From assembly GCA_035315125.1 (NCBI GenBank), contig DATFYI010000007.1, positions 1 through 29,229 of the forward strand: a DNA stretch of 29,229 bases, written 5' to 3'. Under the pieces are notes generated by a model. That model searched no databases. It was not told the origin of the DNA and saw only the letters and a list, made by a program, of their open reading frames with translations. The position numbers and the translations under genes were made by a program. Below are positions 7,933 to 17,163 of this stretch, piece after piece (position 1 is the stretch's first letter; each line of letters starts with the position of its first letter). The stretch comes from DATFYI01 sp035315125. Lineage in GTDB: Bacteria; Chloroflexota; Anaerolineae; Anaerolineales; Anaerolineaceae.

Positions 7933-9705
7933 CTATTGCCCTGGTTGCGGATTTCCCATGCCTGGGAAAAGGTCTGTTTGCACCCACAAAATAACGGCTT
8001 GTTTTTGTAGAGGTGCAGTTCGATAAATTGCCCATTGCATCCATTCAATGGGGGACATTAATGACCATGAAGGACTTTCTTCGAGTATAAACGCCTGCCC
8101 ACTATAAGAAGCAGCCAATGATAATGATTTTTGTTGTTCATTTGTGATCACCATCGATGGTTTTGCACCAGAGGGAAGGAAATCTTCATTTGTAATGTTC
8201 AACTGGTTTCGCAGAGACCATTGCAGCACTGGTGAATTAACCCCCACTATCGTAAGGTCAAGAGTATCTCGACGGCCTGTGTTCCATTCTGAAATATCAC
8301 CCACCGTTTGCAGCAGATTGGTTTCACCACTAAAAAAAGGACCCGCCAGCCAAAGTTCCGCCTCGGGATGGTTGCCTAGCCCGGTTGAATTCCAGGATCC
8401 GGAGATGGTGAAGATCACAAATAAGCTGGTTAAACCTATAATCAATCCACTCCCGGCAGCTCTACGTGACCAACCCCAACCGATTAAAAGAGCAATCATG
8501 AGAACCAACGCTAAAGCAGCAACAATTCCAACTAAATGAACTTGGATGAATGTCGGGTCCTGGTCTGGGGCATTGAATAATCCAATAAAATTCATCCAGG
8601 CAAATATAAGCAAGATAATTGTTAAAATTGTCGCCAATATGGTGGGTAAAAAATCTTCAGAGAAGTCAATTTTCAATCGGCTAATCTGGCGGGCTGCCAG
8701 TACCCATAGAGGAATTACTGTCCATCCAATTTCAACTATCTGGTGCGCAGGATAAATTAAAACTAACACAAATAGAACCAGCCATAAACGCGCCAGAAAT
8801 TGGTCAATTTCATTCTTTTGCCATAATCCCCAAACCATTCCCCACAGGCCCAGGACTAAAGGCAGAGGTTCATCCACAAGTAAAGCCACCCCAAATTGTA
8901 ATAAATTTGTATTAGAGGGTGTTCCCCAACCCTTTAAGAATGCCGGTAAACCGGACGCCATTGCACTGAGACCGTTTGGCTGAGTCATTAATGCCGTGCC
9001 GCCAACCAGGATGGCACCTATAACCCACATGAAATAATTTCGCCAAGGCCATTGACTCACTGGAGGAGTTGATATTTGGGATTTTTCTGAAGATTTTTCT
9101 TCATCATCCGCCATTCTACGGCCAATCAAAATAGACCAAATCAGGCTCAACCCTAATCCAAGTAAACCTTCCCACAATGATGGCCCGCTGAGCAAGGCTA
9201 ATCCGCTGAATATACCTGCCCAGGCTACATTCCTTTCAAGGATAAAACCAGTTGCCAATACCAGAAAGGTGATCGCAAAAATTGTTCCATTGGCCTGACG
9301 CGACACAGCTAACAAACTCGGATCAATTGCTAATGCAAGGCTCAAGATTACTGCTACGCTGTGTCCAAGTTGACGGCGGAATAAATAGGGAGCTAAAATG
9401 AGTAAACAACCTGCGGCTGCCGGCCAGAAACGGGCTAAAAATTGACTGGTATGGAAAACAAAGAAAAGCAGACTGGTCCAAATGACATAACCCGCCTGTG
9501 GGTTGATCTGTGGATGAGTACCCTGGGCGAGCTGCTGCGCTTGTAAAGCCAATGCAGCCTCCGGCCCAGTTAGATTCATAGACCCTAACCGAACGAACCT
9601 TAAAAGCAATCCAAATAGAAAAATAATTCCATACAATATATGCTCAAGAGTGAGTTTGCCGAATTTTATATTGGCATATTCACGTATCGTCGGTTCATTC
9701 ATCAT
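7933..9705 (-). CDS. GT39-like multi-spanning membrane protein (Agl23/TIGR03663-like)
   Basis: A 590-residue protein with a short cytosolic N-terminus, about 12 hydrophobic segments and an extracytoplasmic C-terminal part after residue 440. The start LLLRFVRLGSMNLTGPEAAL resembles the first TM and first loop of PMT/GT39 GT-C transferases, which use polyprenyl-phosphate sugars. The usual first-loop Asp-Glu pair reads Pro48-Glu49 here, so only the Glu is kept. Proteins of this kind commonly occur next to DUF2298 genes, and the DUF2298 gene is indeed directly upstream, 74 bases away. The substrate is unknown; a transferase role is inferred from fold and context. The two adjacent Met codons leave the exact start uncertain by one residue. 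Confidence 0.75.
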   Translation of the reverse strand: MMNEPTIREYANIKFGKLTLEHILYGIIFLFGLLLRFVRLGSMNLTGPEAALALQAQQLAQGTHPQINPQAGYVIWTSLLFFVFHTSQFLARFWPAAAGCLLILAPYLFRRQLGHSVAVILSLALAIDPSLLAVSRQANGTIFAITFLVLATGFILERNVAWAGIFSGLALLSGPSLWEGLLGLGLSLIWSILIGRRMADDEEKSSEKSQISTPPVSQWPWRNYFMWVIGAILVGGTALMTQPNGLSAMASGLPAFLKGWGTPSNTNLLQFGVALLVDEPLPLVLGLWGMVWGLWQKNEIDQFLARLWLVLFVLVLIYPAHQIVEIGWTVIPLWVLAARQISRLKIDFSEDFLPTILATILTIILLIFAWMNFIGLFNAPDQDPTFIQVHLVGIVAALALVLMIALLIGWGWSRRAAGSGLIIGLTSLFVIFTISGSWNSTGLGNHPEAELWLAGPFFSGETNLLQTVGDISEWNTGRRDTLDLTIVGVNSPVLQWSLRNQLNITNEDFLPSGAKPSMVITNEQQKSLSLAASYSGQAFILEESPSWSLMSPIEWMQWAIYRTAPLQKQAVILWVQTDLFPGMGNPQPGQ

Positions 9706-9779
9706 CTTTTGGCCGGGTTTGTATTCATCTCATCAACTCTTATATACCTGCCTAACAACTCACTCAAAGTTGCGCCCTT

Positions 9780-12464
9780 TCAGTTATTCGATCCATCATA
9801 TTCATAGATTATGACTGAGCCTTGCTGGAAAACAGTTTTTAGATTATTTTGAAATTTTACCGCATTAACGTGATAAGTACTGCGTTCTAAGTCATCGAGA
9901 AATATATATCGAATATTATATTCATCCAGGATTGTTTTGGCCGTATTCCAATCGGATGTTTTGTACAATGTGGAAATATCGGTTTCTCGGGAACCCATCT
10001 CCTTAGAACCGCCGCGCCATTGACTTTCGTGACCGGTCCAACCCAACACGGTTGGGTCTCCGCTTTGAGTAGAGATGCGTGCATATTGAGAGTAACTTCC
10101 ACCGACCGCTTCTGCCACAACACCTAAAGGTGCCTGTTGCAACCAATTGATGCCGGCCCACTCATCCGAATTGCCATTTTGAAAATATGCGTTCCCATTC
10201 AGGGTAAATTCGGATGGCTTAAAATTATCGGTTTTTGTCAAAATACCAAAAATCGGATAAGCTAATCCAAGCAGGATCAATATTACCCAGCCAATTTTAT
10301 AAATCGTTCCCCAGAATTTTTTCAATGTGTTTATCAAGAGGACAGAGGCAAATGCCGCAGACAATCCCCAAATAATCCAAGTTTGAAAATAAAACTTAAA
10401 AATTGTGTTCATCCGCCAACCAAACTGGTCGCGTAGATAGAAAAATTCCGGAGTTAAAACCAAGCCACAACCTACAAATACCAATAAGAGCACGAAAGCA
10501 TTGGCATCAGGAAATATTGAGTTTTCATTCATCAGGTGAAAATTTTTGGGATTTTCTTTGAGAGAGAGCGGCTGTTCCTCAAGTTCATTCACCGGACATG
10601 ACGGTCTAAAACTGGCCAGCATTCCCCAAACCAGGGCAATTAAGCCAATCAGCGTAATCCAGGTACCCGGTTCAATCAACCGCCTGCCAATAGTACCAAG
10701 AAGTAAGACCGTGATGTCAGAACTGCCTTGCACACCTGCAAAAAGGCCACCCCAATTGATCAATGATGATCCAATCGAAGTAAGCTTATCACTGGCGCCT
10801 TGAATATCTAGAATAATATTGCCGATGGATGGCAGGCTGAGGGCAAACCAGCCCATTAAATAGGATAGCAACCATAAGCCAAATGTAATCGCAGCCGAAA
10901 ATTTCAAACCTTTCCAAAATAGCTCGCTGCTGCCTTGTCTTCGCCATAACCAGATCAACCAGGCAAGAATTGGGATTAGCATTATTGCAAACATCACCCA
11001 AAATTGCACACCGCGTGTGAAAAAACTCAAACTGGGTAATATTCCGCCCGCCTGAGAAGAAAAACCAACATAAAATGGAAAATAAAGGATGATACCAACC
11101 ACCCCCAATAAAATGGCAGTTCCAATAAAATCGCCTAGACGCGCAATAGACCAACCTTCTTGCTGGAAACGAATGAGCGCATAAGTGGCGGAAAACAAAG
11201 CTACGTAAATTGGAAAATCCCAGGTATTTAAGAAGGCCAATCCGCCTAAAACTAACGCAGCAAACCAGAAATCTGAATTCCGGAGCCAGGAAGTTAGCCC
11301 GGTTGCAGATAATGACGGATTTTTGCCATCCCACCATAATTTAAGCCAGGTTAAAATACTTATTCCTTGCGAAGGAACAGGTTCCCTCCACTTTAAATAT
11401 TGATTCAACGCCAGACCCACCGCCAACAGGGCGAAAGGCATCGCCAGAACATGGGGATGCAAATCAGAGAGCAGATAAGAAAAAAATGGAAACTCGTCAA
11501 TAATCTCTCTTGAAACCCCATCGATTCTGAAATCTTCCAGAACCCGCGAAGCACGCCACCACCAAATTCCACCAATCCGGGTGGGTACCCAGCTCAACGG
11601 TAAACTTGGAGGATCTGTCAGCTCCTGGATCCCTAACCAGCTCCAGAAACTGGATTGCCAATTCCCATTAGAGGATTGCGTCCAAAATATTCCTTTGGCA
11701 TGCAACATCTCCAAAAATCCTTCGATATTGCTTACGATCAGTATAAAAAATGGTCCTAATAGCGCCCACCCATGCACAGGTTGTTCTGAAACGTCGGTTT
11801 TTTCAGGATGATTTTTGCTTTTTTCTGAGGTACGGTTTTTCCAAATTGTCAACAAGGAATACAAAATGCCGTAGGCCGCCAATGCGGTCAGTCCAAACCA
11901 CATAGCCACCGCTAGATTAAAAGCCACCCCACTAACCACACCGGTCAGGCGTGTGATCATTGCAACCATCACATAACCAAAATAATAATAAGAAATCGCA
12001 TAGCCCGAAAGCCAGGGATCATTTGGCGGGAAAGATGGAGAACGCAAAATCGAGTTTATAAAAGCCAGTTCCATCGGTTTTTCCGTCCCGGTGATATCCG
12101 GGTTGGCTGCCCGAACCAAGGCCCAGGCCGCAAAGGCTATTAGGAAGACTAATTCGGAAATAAGGACAAGGCGTTTTCGCGATTTTAACCAACCCAAGAA
12201 TTCTTTTATCCCTTGACGCCGGCTTATCAACCAAATGCTAAAGCCTGCCAGGAGGAAAATGGCAAACAAAACACCACCCGTATCATTTTGGATGATATGA
12301 AGAGAAGCCAGCAGCCAAAAACTATATCCCCACAACAGTAGCCCAATTGGTCTGGCAAGTGTGAAACCACGATCAGGCAAGTTTGGTAAAAGCCGGTAGG
12401 CAACCGGGACAGCCAACCAGCCAATGATTGAGACCAAAACATACCAGAGAATGAAAGAGATCAT
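9780..12464 (-). CDS. DUF2298 'Chlor_Arch_YYY' integral membrane protein
   Basis: An 894-residue, very hydrophobic protein with many membrane spans. Diagnostic motifs of the DUF2298/TIGR03662 family are present: NPDITGTEKPMELAF at about 121-135, the YYYFG signature at about 159-163, DLHPHVLAMPFAL, and FYLRDQFGWRMNTIFKFYFQ near residue 700. The family is known mainly from Chloroflexi and some archaea and has no established function; a GT-C-like fold acting on lipid-linked sugars is a plausible inference. It lies between two GT39-like genes in one orientation, 57 bases after the upstream stop. AAAGG five bases before the ATG is a modest ribosome site. The C-terminal extracytoplasmic part carries EWAGINWLQQ, similar to soluble tails of GT-C enzymes. 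Confidence 0.9.
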   Translation of the reverse strand: MISFILWYVLVSIIGWLAVPVAYRLLPNLPDRGFTLARPIGLLLWGYSFWLLASLHIIQNDTGGVLFAIFLLAGFSIWLISRRQGIKEFLGWLKSRKRLVLISELVFLIAFAAWALVRAANPDITGTEKPMELAFINSILRSPSFPPNDPWLSGYAISYYYFGYVMVAMITRLTGVVSGVAFNLAVAMWFGLTALAAYGILYSLLTIWKNRTSEKSKNHPEKTDVSEQPVHGWALLGPFFILIVSNIEGFLEMLHAKGIFWTQSSNGNWQSSFWSWLGIQELTDPPSLPLSWVPTRIGGIWWWRASRVLEDFRIDGVSREIIDEFPFFSYLLSDLHPHVLAMPFALLAVGLALNQYLKWREPVPSQGISILTWLKLWWDGKNPSLSATGLTSWLRNSDFWFAALVLGGLAFLNTWDFPIYVALFSATYALIRFQQEGWSIARLGDFIGTAILLGVVGIILYFPFYVGFSSQAGGILPSLSFFTRGVQFWVMFAIMLIPILAWLIWLWRRQGSSELFWKGLKFSAAITFGLWLLSYLMGWFALSLPSIGNIILDIQGASDKLTSIGSSLINWGGLFAGVQGSSDITVLLLGTIGRRLIEPGTWITLIGLIALVWGMLASFRPSCPVNELEEQPLSLKENPKNFHLMNENSIFPDANAFVLLLVFVGCGLVLTPEFFYLRDQFGWRMNTIFKFYFQTWIIWGLSAAFASVLLINTLKKFWGTIYKIGWVILILLGLAYPIFGILTKTDNFKPSEFTLNGNAYFQNGNSDEWAGINWLQQAPLGVVAEAVGGSYSQYARISTQSGDPTVLGWTGHESQWRGGSKEMGSRETDISTLYKTSDWNTAKTILDEYNIRYIFLDDLERSTYHVNAVKFQNNLKTVFQQGSVIIYEYDGSNN

Positions 12465-12521
12465 AAAAACCTTTGGGGATTAACAAATGCTAAACAATCT
12501 ATCTCAAACCACCAGCAACCG

Positions 12522-14720
12522 TTAGTTAGTTGACTGAGTTTCTTGCTGAGGAAAGTCGCTTTGCACAGGTGGTACCAGAAATTCATAAAAATTTTTACCT
12601 TGTATTTTCGATTGAAACAGCCAATAAACTCCTTGCGGATAAAGCTGTTTTAATAAATCCAAAGACTTTGTATCTTCATCTTTGAAAATAAATAGTTTTG
12701 CTTGTTTAACCGGGAGCGTAGTGGAAAGTTGGTCTTGCGCTAAAGCATAATCTTTGACCGGATATCCGGCATTGATACCAACCAGGCGTGTATCTACCCA
12801 ATAAGGAAAAGGGATCACATAGGCTGAATTTTCGGATCCGATTGAATGTGCAAAATCATGGATAACCTGGCCTATTTCTGTCGAATTCCAGGCGCTGGCC
12901 ATAAATTGATTGTTATATTGGTTAAATACAAGATCGTAGTTCTGGGCCATCGAAACACCACCCAGGGCCAAACCAAGGACTATTGGTAGCACTACCCCCC
13001 AGCGGGTATTTGCCCTGTTATATAACATGCGGAGCAGGCCCTCTAAAGACAATGCTGCTATTAGAAATACTGGAATTATGGCACCGCCTGTCCGGTTCAA
13101 ACTTGGATTTTCTATTGGAAATGCCAGTGACAGGATAGAGGGCAGCATTAAAAGCGGTACAGAAACCAGCAAAAACAGATCCAGCCAATGCCGCTGGCGT
13201 ATATATCGGATCAGCAGTTGCATACTACCCAAGAAATATAACGCAGCAGTAACTACATCCAGCGCTGGTCTTCCCACCACCGAATGAACCCAGGTACTGC
13301 CGTTATCCCAGAAAAACATAATCTCGGCTTTCCAGAGGTTGCTCAAGAATATCAATACAACCGGTCCAGGATATTGCTGTTCGGAAGTTCCCAAGCGGGT
13401 CAATACCCGGTAATCGAACATAGCCGGATTGTCCACCATATATCGAAATAACGGTAAGAAAACTACAAAGGATACAAATGCCAAGCCAAAAAATGCGATG
13501 GTTGACTGCCAACGTTTCCCTTGTGACTGTTTATGGATCAGGTAAATCCCAAATGCCACCACAACCACAAATGGTAAAATTCTTGCGGCGGTATAACCAT
13601 GCAGACTCAGACCCAGGGCAATTCCCGATAATATAAAATCATTTCGCTTTGAAGTTCTGACACCACGGATCAGGTAATATAAAGTTGGCGCTACGAATAA
13701 TGGATAAAGTGGAAAACGGAGGCCGACACGAGAAATCACATTAGGCCAATATGCAATCCCAGTCAGGAAAACTGCCAGAATAGCAACCCAGCGATTGCCA
13801 ATTTCTTTACCGAGCTTGTAGATATACGGCAAAGTTAAGACACCTGCCAAAGTAGTGCCTAATTTTAAGCTGATAAAAGACAGACCGGTTTTTAGAACGG
13901 TGGCGATGGTTGCGGTCAAGTACATCTGAATGGCTTCGCGGCCAGTGTTGCGCGGGAAAAATATTGAATATTTGCCATTCAGGATATCGGAAACATCCAA
14001 CAACTTCTCGGCATGATCGCTGAACATCTCCCCCGGTACCTGGTTTAGCCAGTAATAACGAAAGAATAGTGCAATTCCAGTTACTAACAGAACCAGCCAG
14101 AACCAAGGCGTAATATGAATGTCGATTTTTGGGTTCTTCAAAAATGAAAACAACTTATTGAGGCGTGTTTTGAAATTTCTATTCACATCTGGCAGCCAGA
14201 GTGCATAAAGCACTAAAGCCAGCGTTACAAACCAAATAAAAAGGTTTAAGGAGGTGAAGCGATTACCGCCAAATGCCAGGAAAGCCAAAACGATCAATGG
14301 AAGACTGATTAACAGATAATACCGCTTGAATTCAAGTGGTACAGGTTGTGCTGTATCATCCGGCAAGGAAGCAATCACCCATTCTTTATTTAAAATCGCC
14401 AGAATCAGGAATACGGTCGCCAACCCATAAAGGAAAATGGCTGTGCTCATAGTCCGGTGGGCCGGTTCGAGCAAAAATTGGGCGGCAATGGCCAGGACCA
14501 ATGCCAGCAAGGATCGCCAGGGCCAGGAGTATCTTACCTGGACTCTTTCCAAGGCTAATTCGTGTTCTGAAATTTGAACTTGATCTTCAATTAAACGCTG
14601 TTCGGGACTTACAGGGGCCTCTAAAAACCCAATGGCTTCAGGCCTTGGGATAATAACCGGTGGATGGCGCCGGGGATTCAACTTTGATTTCAAATAATCC
14701 AGGATGCTGGGCTCTTCCAT
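12522..14720 (-). CDS. GT39-family membrane glycosyltransferase
   Basis: A 732-residue protein with an N-terminal cytosolic region of about 70 residues, then about 12 membrane spans and a soluble C-terminal domain. The first extracytoplasmic loop reads PGEMFSDHAEKLLDV, with acidic residues where GT39/PMT enzymes place their catalytic or metal-binding Asp/Glu. NTGREAIQMYL and SRVGLRFPLYPLF follow, typical of Chloroflexi GT39 proteins. Such enzymes transfer sugar from polyprenyl-phosphate to proteins or lipids outside the membrane. It is first of three large GT-C-like genes. A promoter candidate lies upstream (14765-14793), with GAGAG four bases before the ATG. The acceptor is unknown. Confidence 0.85.
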   Translation of the reverse strand: MEEPSILDYLKSKLNPRRHPPVIIPRPEAIGFLEAPVSPEQRLIEDQVQISEHELALERVQVRYSWPWRSLLALVLAIAAQFLLEPAHRTMSTAIFLYGLATVFLILAILNKEWVIASLPDDTAQPVPLEFKRYYLLISLPLIVLAFLAFGGNRFTSLNLFIWFVTLALVLYALWLPDVNRNFKTRLNKLFSFLKNPKIDIHITPWFWLVLLVTGIALFFRYYWLNQVPGEMFSDHAEKLLDVSDILNGKYSIFFPRNTGREAIQMYLTATIATVLKTGLSFISLKLGTTLAGVLTLPYIYKLGKEIGNRWVAILAVFLTGIAYWPNVISRVGLRFPLYPLFVAPTLYYLIRGVRTSKRNDFILSGIALGLSLHGYTAARILPFVVVVAFGIYLIHKQSQGKRWQSTIAFFGLAFVSFVVFLPLFRYMVDNPAMFDYRVLTRLGTSEQQYPGPVVLIFLSNLWKAEIMFFWDNGSTWVHSVVGRPALDVVTAALYFLGSMQLLIRYIRQRHWLDLFLLVSVPLLMLPSILSLAFPIENPSLNRTGGAIIPVFLIAALSLEGLLRMLYNRANTRWGVVLPIVLGLALGGVSMAQNYDLVFNQYNNQFMASAWNSTEIGQVIHDFAHSIGSENSAYVIPFPYWVDTRLVGINAGYPVKDYALAQDQLSTTLPVKQAKLFIFKDEDTKSLDLLKQLYPQGVYWLFQSKIQGKNFYEFLVPPVQSDFPQQETQSTN

Positions 14721-14764
14721 AAAACTCTCGTTGCATAAAAAGTATTATCTCAATACATCAACAT

Positions 14765-14793
14765 ATCTTACATCAAGCCGATGAGTCCGGCAA
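14765..14793 (-). promoter_or_regulatory. Internal promoter candidate for the GT39/DUF2298/GT39/cmk genes
   Basis: The minus strand has TTGCCG (14788-14793), a 17-base spacer and TAAGAT (14765-14770), in the largest gap of the minus-strand cluster (166 bases). The predicted start is near 14758, giving a leader of about 38 bases. A short dyad GCCG...CGGC overlaps the -35. Both hexamers match consensus at four of six positions. Confidence 0.35.
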
Positions 14794-14886
14794 GAAAATC
14801 GTGAATCTATCTTTTTTCTTTCGGGATTACAAATTGATAAATCGTAATAAAGTAATCAACATACTACTGGAATGCTAATGAACAGG

Positions 14887-16077
14887 TCAAATATTTTCTT
14901 TATTTTTTCGGCTGGGGTGCAATTCTGATTGAATTTCAAGGAATAATTTTTCGTAAGCCATAGCGATTGTATCCGGTTTGTAACACTCTTTGATCGGACC
15001 AATCTCACTTCGAAAAGCTGCTGGATTCGCCAAAATCTCAAGCAGCGCAGAAGCCAAAGCATCAGAGTCGCCAATCGGGATGATCTTGCCCATACCATGA
15101 CGCAGAACCGGCTGGCGAACACCGGGTAAATCGGAAGCAACAGTTGGAACTCCATTGAACATGGCTTCAATCTGTACAAGGCCAAACGCTTCGGTTGAAT
15201 TCAAACTGGGTAAAACCAATACATTAATATTAGGATAAAACGCTGACATCTGAGCGGGGTTAAGCACACCCAGGAATTTCCAATGACCTTCGTCTTCATA
15301 TTGCTTAATACGCGGATAAAGCCTTTGGAAGTAAGCTTTTTCGCCAATGATATCTATATACGGGCCGGCAAACTCTATCAAAGCATTTGGATAGGCTTCC
15401 AGCAAGTGCGGCATAGCATCCAGCAACACTTCAACGCCCTTTTCCTGGGCAAAGCGTGCTGCCATACCGATCACCGGATAACGGTTTTGAGGGTTATTTT
15501 CCCTGGCAAAAGCTGAAACCGCTTCAGCCGGGATTTCAGGCAGTTCGACCGGCGGAGGAATAACTTGCAGTTTATTGAGATAGCGTTTTGAAAAAGGGGA
15601 ATTTTCAGCGTAATCGCGAGTATAAGTTACGATACGGTGCGTTGTAATTGCCGCCAGATTGTTCATCACTTTGACAGCCTGGTTAGCTAACCAGCTTAAC
15701 AGACCTGGCGGCATTAGCAGGTCACAATGATAGGTGATCACAGTCGGTTTCTTTAACACACGTCCACGCAAGGCCACACCCGCTGCATCAAACTGTGGCA
15801 GATGCAATTGAATCACATCATTCTCTAACACCAGGCGGTCCGCCAGCAGGCCGAATGTAGGCATGATCACACCTTTACTCACCCGAAATAATACGGGGGC
15901 ACGGATAATACGCACTCCATCTTGAACTTCCTCAAGGAGCAAGTCAGGTTGGTATCTGGATGTCAGAACGGTAACCTTGTGACCACGCCGAGCCAGGGTC
16001 TTAGCCAATCTTTCGGCGTAGATTGTTAACCCGCTGGTATGCGGTCGATAATAAGTCAAAACAATTAATATCCGCAT
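14887..16077 (-). CDS. GT4-family glycosyltransferase
   Basis: A 396-residue cytosolic GT-B enzyme using a nucleotide sugar. The N-terminal domain begins MRILIVLTYYRPHTSGLTIY with the glycine-containing acceptor loop and contains VITYHCDLLMP. The C-terminal donor domain has IGMAARFAQEKGVEVLLDA, LGVLNP, FYPNINVLVLPSLN and the E-x7-E donor motif EAFGLVQIE. Length is normal for GT4. It starts 13 bases after the epimerase stop, so translation is probably coupled, and the epimerase may supply or modify its donor sugar. The 3' side has no clear terminator. Sugar and acceptor cannot be told from sequence. Confidence 0.92.
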   Translation of the reverse strand: MRILIVLTYYRPHTSGLTIYAERLAKTLARRGHKVTVLTSRYQPDLLLEEVQDGVRIIRAPVLFRVSKGVIMPTFGLLADRLVLENDVIQLHLPQFDAAGVALRGRVLKKPTVITYHCDLLMPPGLLSWLANQAVKVMNNLAAITTHRIVTYTRDYAENSPFSKRYLNKLQVIPPPVELPEIPAEAVSAFARENNPQNRYPVIGMAARFAQEKGVEVLLDAMPHLLEAYPNALIEFAGPYIDIIGEKAYFQRLYPRIKQYEDEGHWKFLGVLNPAQMSAFYPNINVLVLPSLNSTEAFGLVQIEAMFNGVPTVASDLPGVRQPVLRHGMGKIIPIGDSDALASALLEILANPAAFRSEIGPIKECYKPDTIAMAYEKLFLEIQSELHPSRKNKENI

Positions 16078-16090
16078 AAAGCTGCCAGGG

Positions 16091-17116
16091 TTAAAAAAGA
16101 TCTCGGTTTGCAGTCACCCAATCGTATAACCGTTTAAGACCTTCTTCTACGTTGATCTTTGGTTTCCAACCCAGCTCCTTTTCAGCTTTGCAAATATCTG
16201 AAACGTAAATTCGCTGGTCCCCAGGGCGCCATTCCCCCCAGCTTGCTTTGAGCGGATGCCCCAAAAGACGTTCTAATATCGGTGCAAACTCAGTCCATAC
16301 CGAGATAACATTATCAGGACCACCACCTACGTTATAGATTTGACCGGCCGATTTTGACAGATTTGCCAGGGCACTATCATACGCATCCAACAAATCATCT
16401 ACAAAAAGCACATCACGAACCTGTTTTCCATCACCATAAATTTTAATCGGCCGCCCGGTAACTGACGCGATTACAAACCATGCCAACCAACCCTGATCTT
16501 CGACCCCAAATTGGCGTATTCCGTATATGCAGCTCTGTCGGAAAACGATAGTGGGTAGCCCATAAATCCGGTGGTAATCACGCACGTATTGGTCTCCAGC
16601 GCCTTTAGAGCATCCATATGGAGAATGAAAATCAAGCGGCTGCGCCTCGGATATACCCATGGGTAAATCCATATAATGATATCGGGTTGCATCTTCTTCA
16701 ACCCTTACATCCTCCATACCGCCATAGACTTTATTGGTCGAAGCATAAATGATGGCGGGGTTGTGTCCAGATGCGCGGGCGGCTTCCAACACATTGAAGG
16801 TACCTTGAGCATTAATCTCAAAATCTTCGCGCGGCTGTGTCACCGATGTGGTAACGGCAACCTGGGCTGCCAGGTGAACAATTACATCCGCATCTCTCGC
16901 AGCTTTCTGAATTGCCTCAGCATCGCGTACATCCCCTTTTATGAGACGGAAAGAATTATCACCGTAGGTTTCCCGCAGCCATTCCAAATTAAGACGAGAT
17001 CCAGCACGTGAAAGATTATCAAAAACGGTGACTTGTTCACCTCTGCGTAACAACCGGGAAACGAAATTAGAGCCAATAAATCCAGCTCCACCGGTGATTA
17101 AAAAGTTCTGGGCCAT
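16091..17116 (-). CDS. NAD-dependent sugar epimerase, CDP-paratose 2-epimerase-like
   Basis: Extended short-chain dehydrogenase acting on a nucleotide sugar. The product is 341 residues from the chosen ATG. An upstream in-frame TTG would add MEKK, but GGAG at 17123-17126 lies six bases before the ATG and would fall inside that longer reading. It has the NAD-binding TGGAGFIGSN, DNLSRAGSR, HLAAQVAVTTSV, the catalytic ASTNKVYG and SPYGCSKGA (Tyr-x3-Lys), and YGIRQFGVEDQGW. The last segment and LDFHSPYGCSKGA resemble Tyv/CDP-paratose 2-epimerases more than GalE. No CDP-tyvelose or paratose synthesis genes are in the window, so the substrate is unproven. It lies between a flippase-like gene and a GT4 gene. 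Confidence 0.88.
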   Translation of the reverse strand: MAQNFLITGGAGFIGSNFVSRLLRRGEQVTVFDNLSRAGSRLNLEWLRETYGDNSFRLIKGDVRDAEAIQKAARDADVIVHLAAQVAVTTSVTQPREDFEINAQGTFNVLEAARASGHNPAIIYASTNKVYGGMEDVRVEEDATRYHYMDLPMGISEAQPLDFHSPYGCSKGAGDQYVRDYHRIYGLPTIVFRQSCIYGIRQFGVEDQGWLAWFVIASVTGRPIKIYGDGKQVRDVLFVDDLLDAYDSALANLSKSAGQIYNVGGGPDNVISVWTEFAPILERLLGHPLKASWGEWRPGDQRIYVSDICKAEKELGWKPKINVEEGLKRLYDWVTANRDLF

Positions 17117-17122
17117 CTTCTT

Positions 17123-17126
17123 CTCC
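17123..17126 (-). promoter_or_regulatory. Shine-Dalgarno deciding the epimerase start
   Basis: GGAG on the minus strand is six bases upstream of ATG 17116. A longer frame from TTG at 17128 would overlap it and adds four residues not expected in the family. Confidence 0.6.
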
Positions 17127-17163
17127 AAATTATATTATTTTCTTAATGATATTTTCTTACCAT

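Noticed and set aside
10789..11337. Minus-strand ORF of 182 codons inside the DUF2298 gene
   Set aside because: It is an alternative frame of the same strand, with Cys/Phe/Trp-rich composition and no ribosome site; the DUF2298 frame carries the conserved motifs.
14777..14791. Dyad GCCG...CGGC in the gap upstream of the GT39 gene
   Set aside because: A four-base stem with a seven-base loop and no U tract is too weak for a terminator; noted only as overlapping the promoter candidate.
17129..17134. TATAAT hexamer just upstream of the epimerase
   Set aside because: Its transcription start would fall inside the epimerase ribosome site, so it is probably chance in an AT-rich gap.
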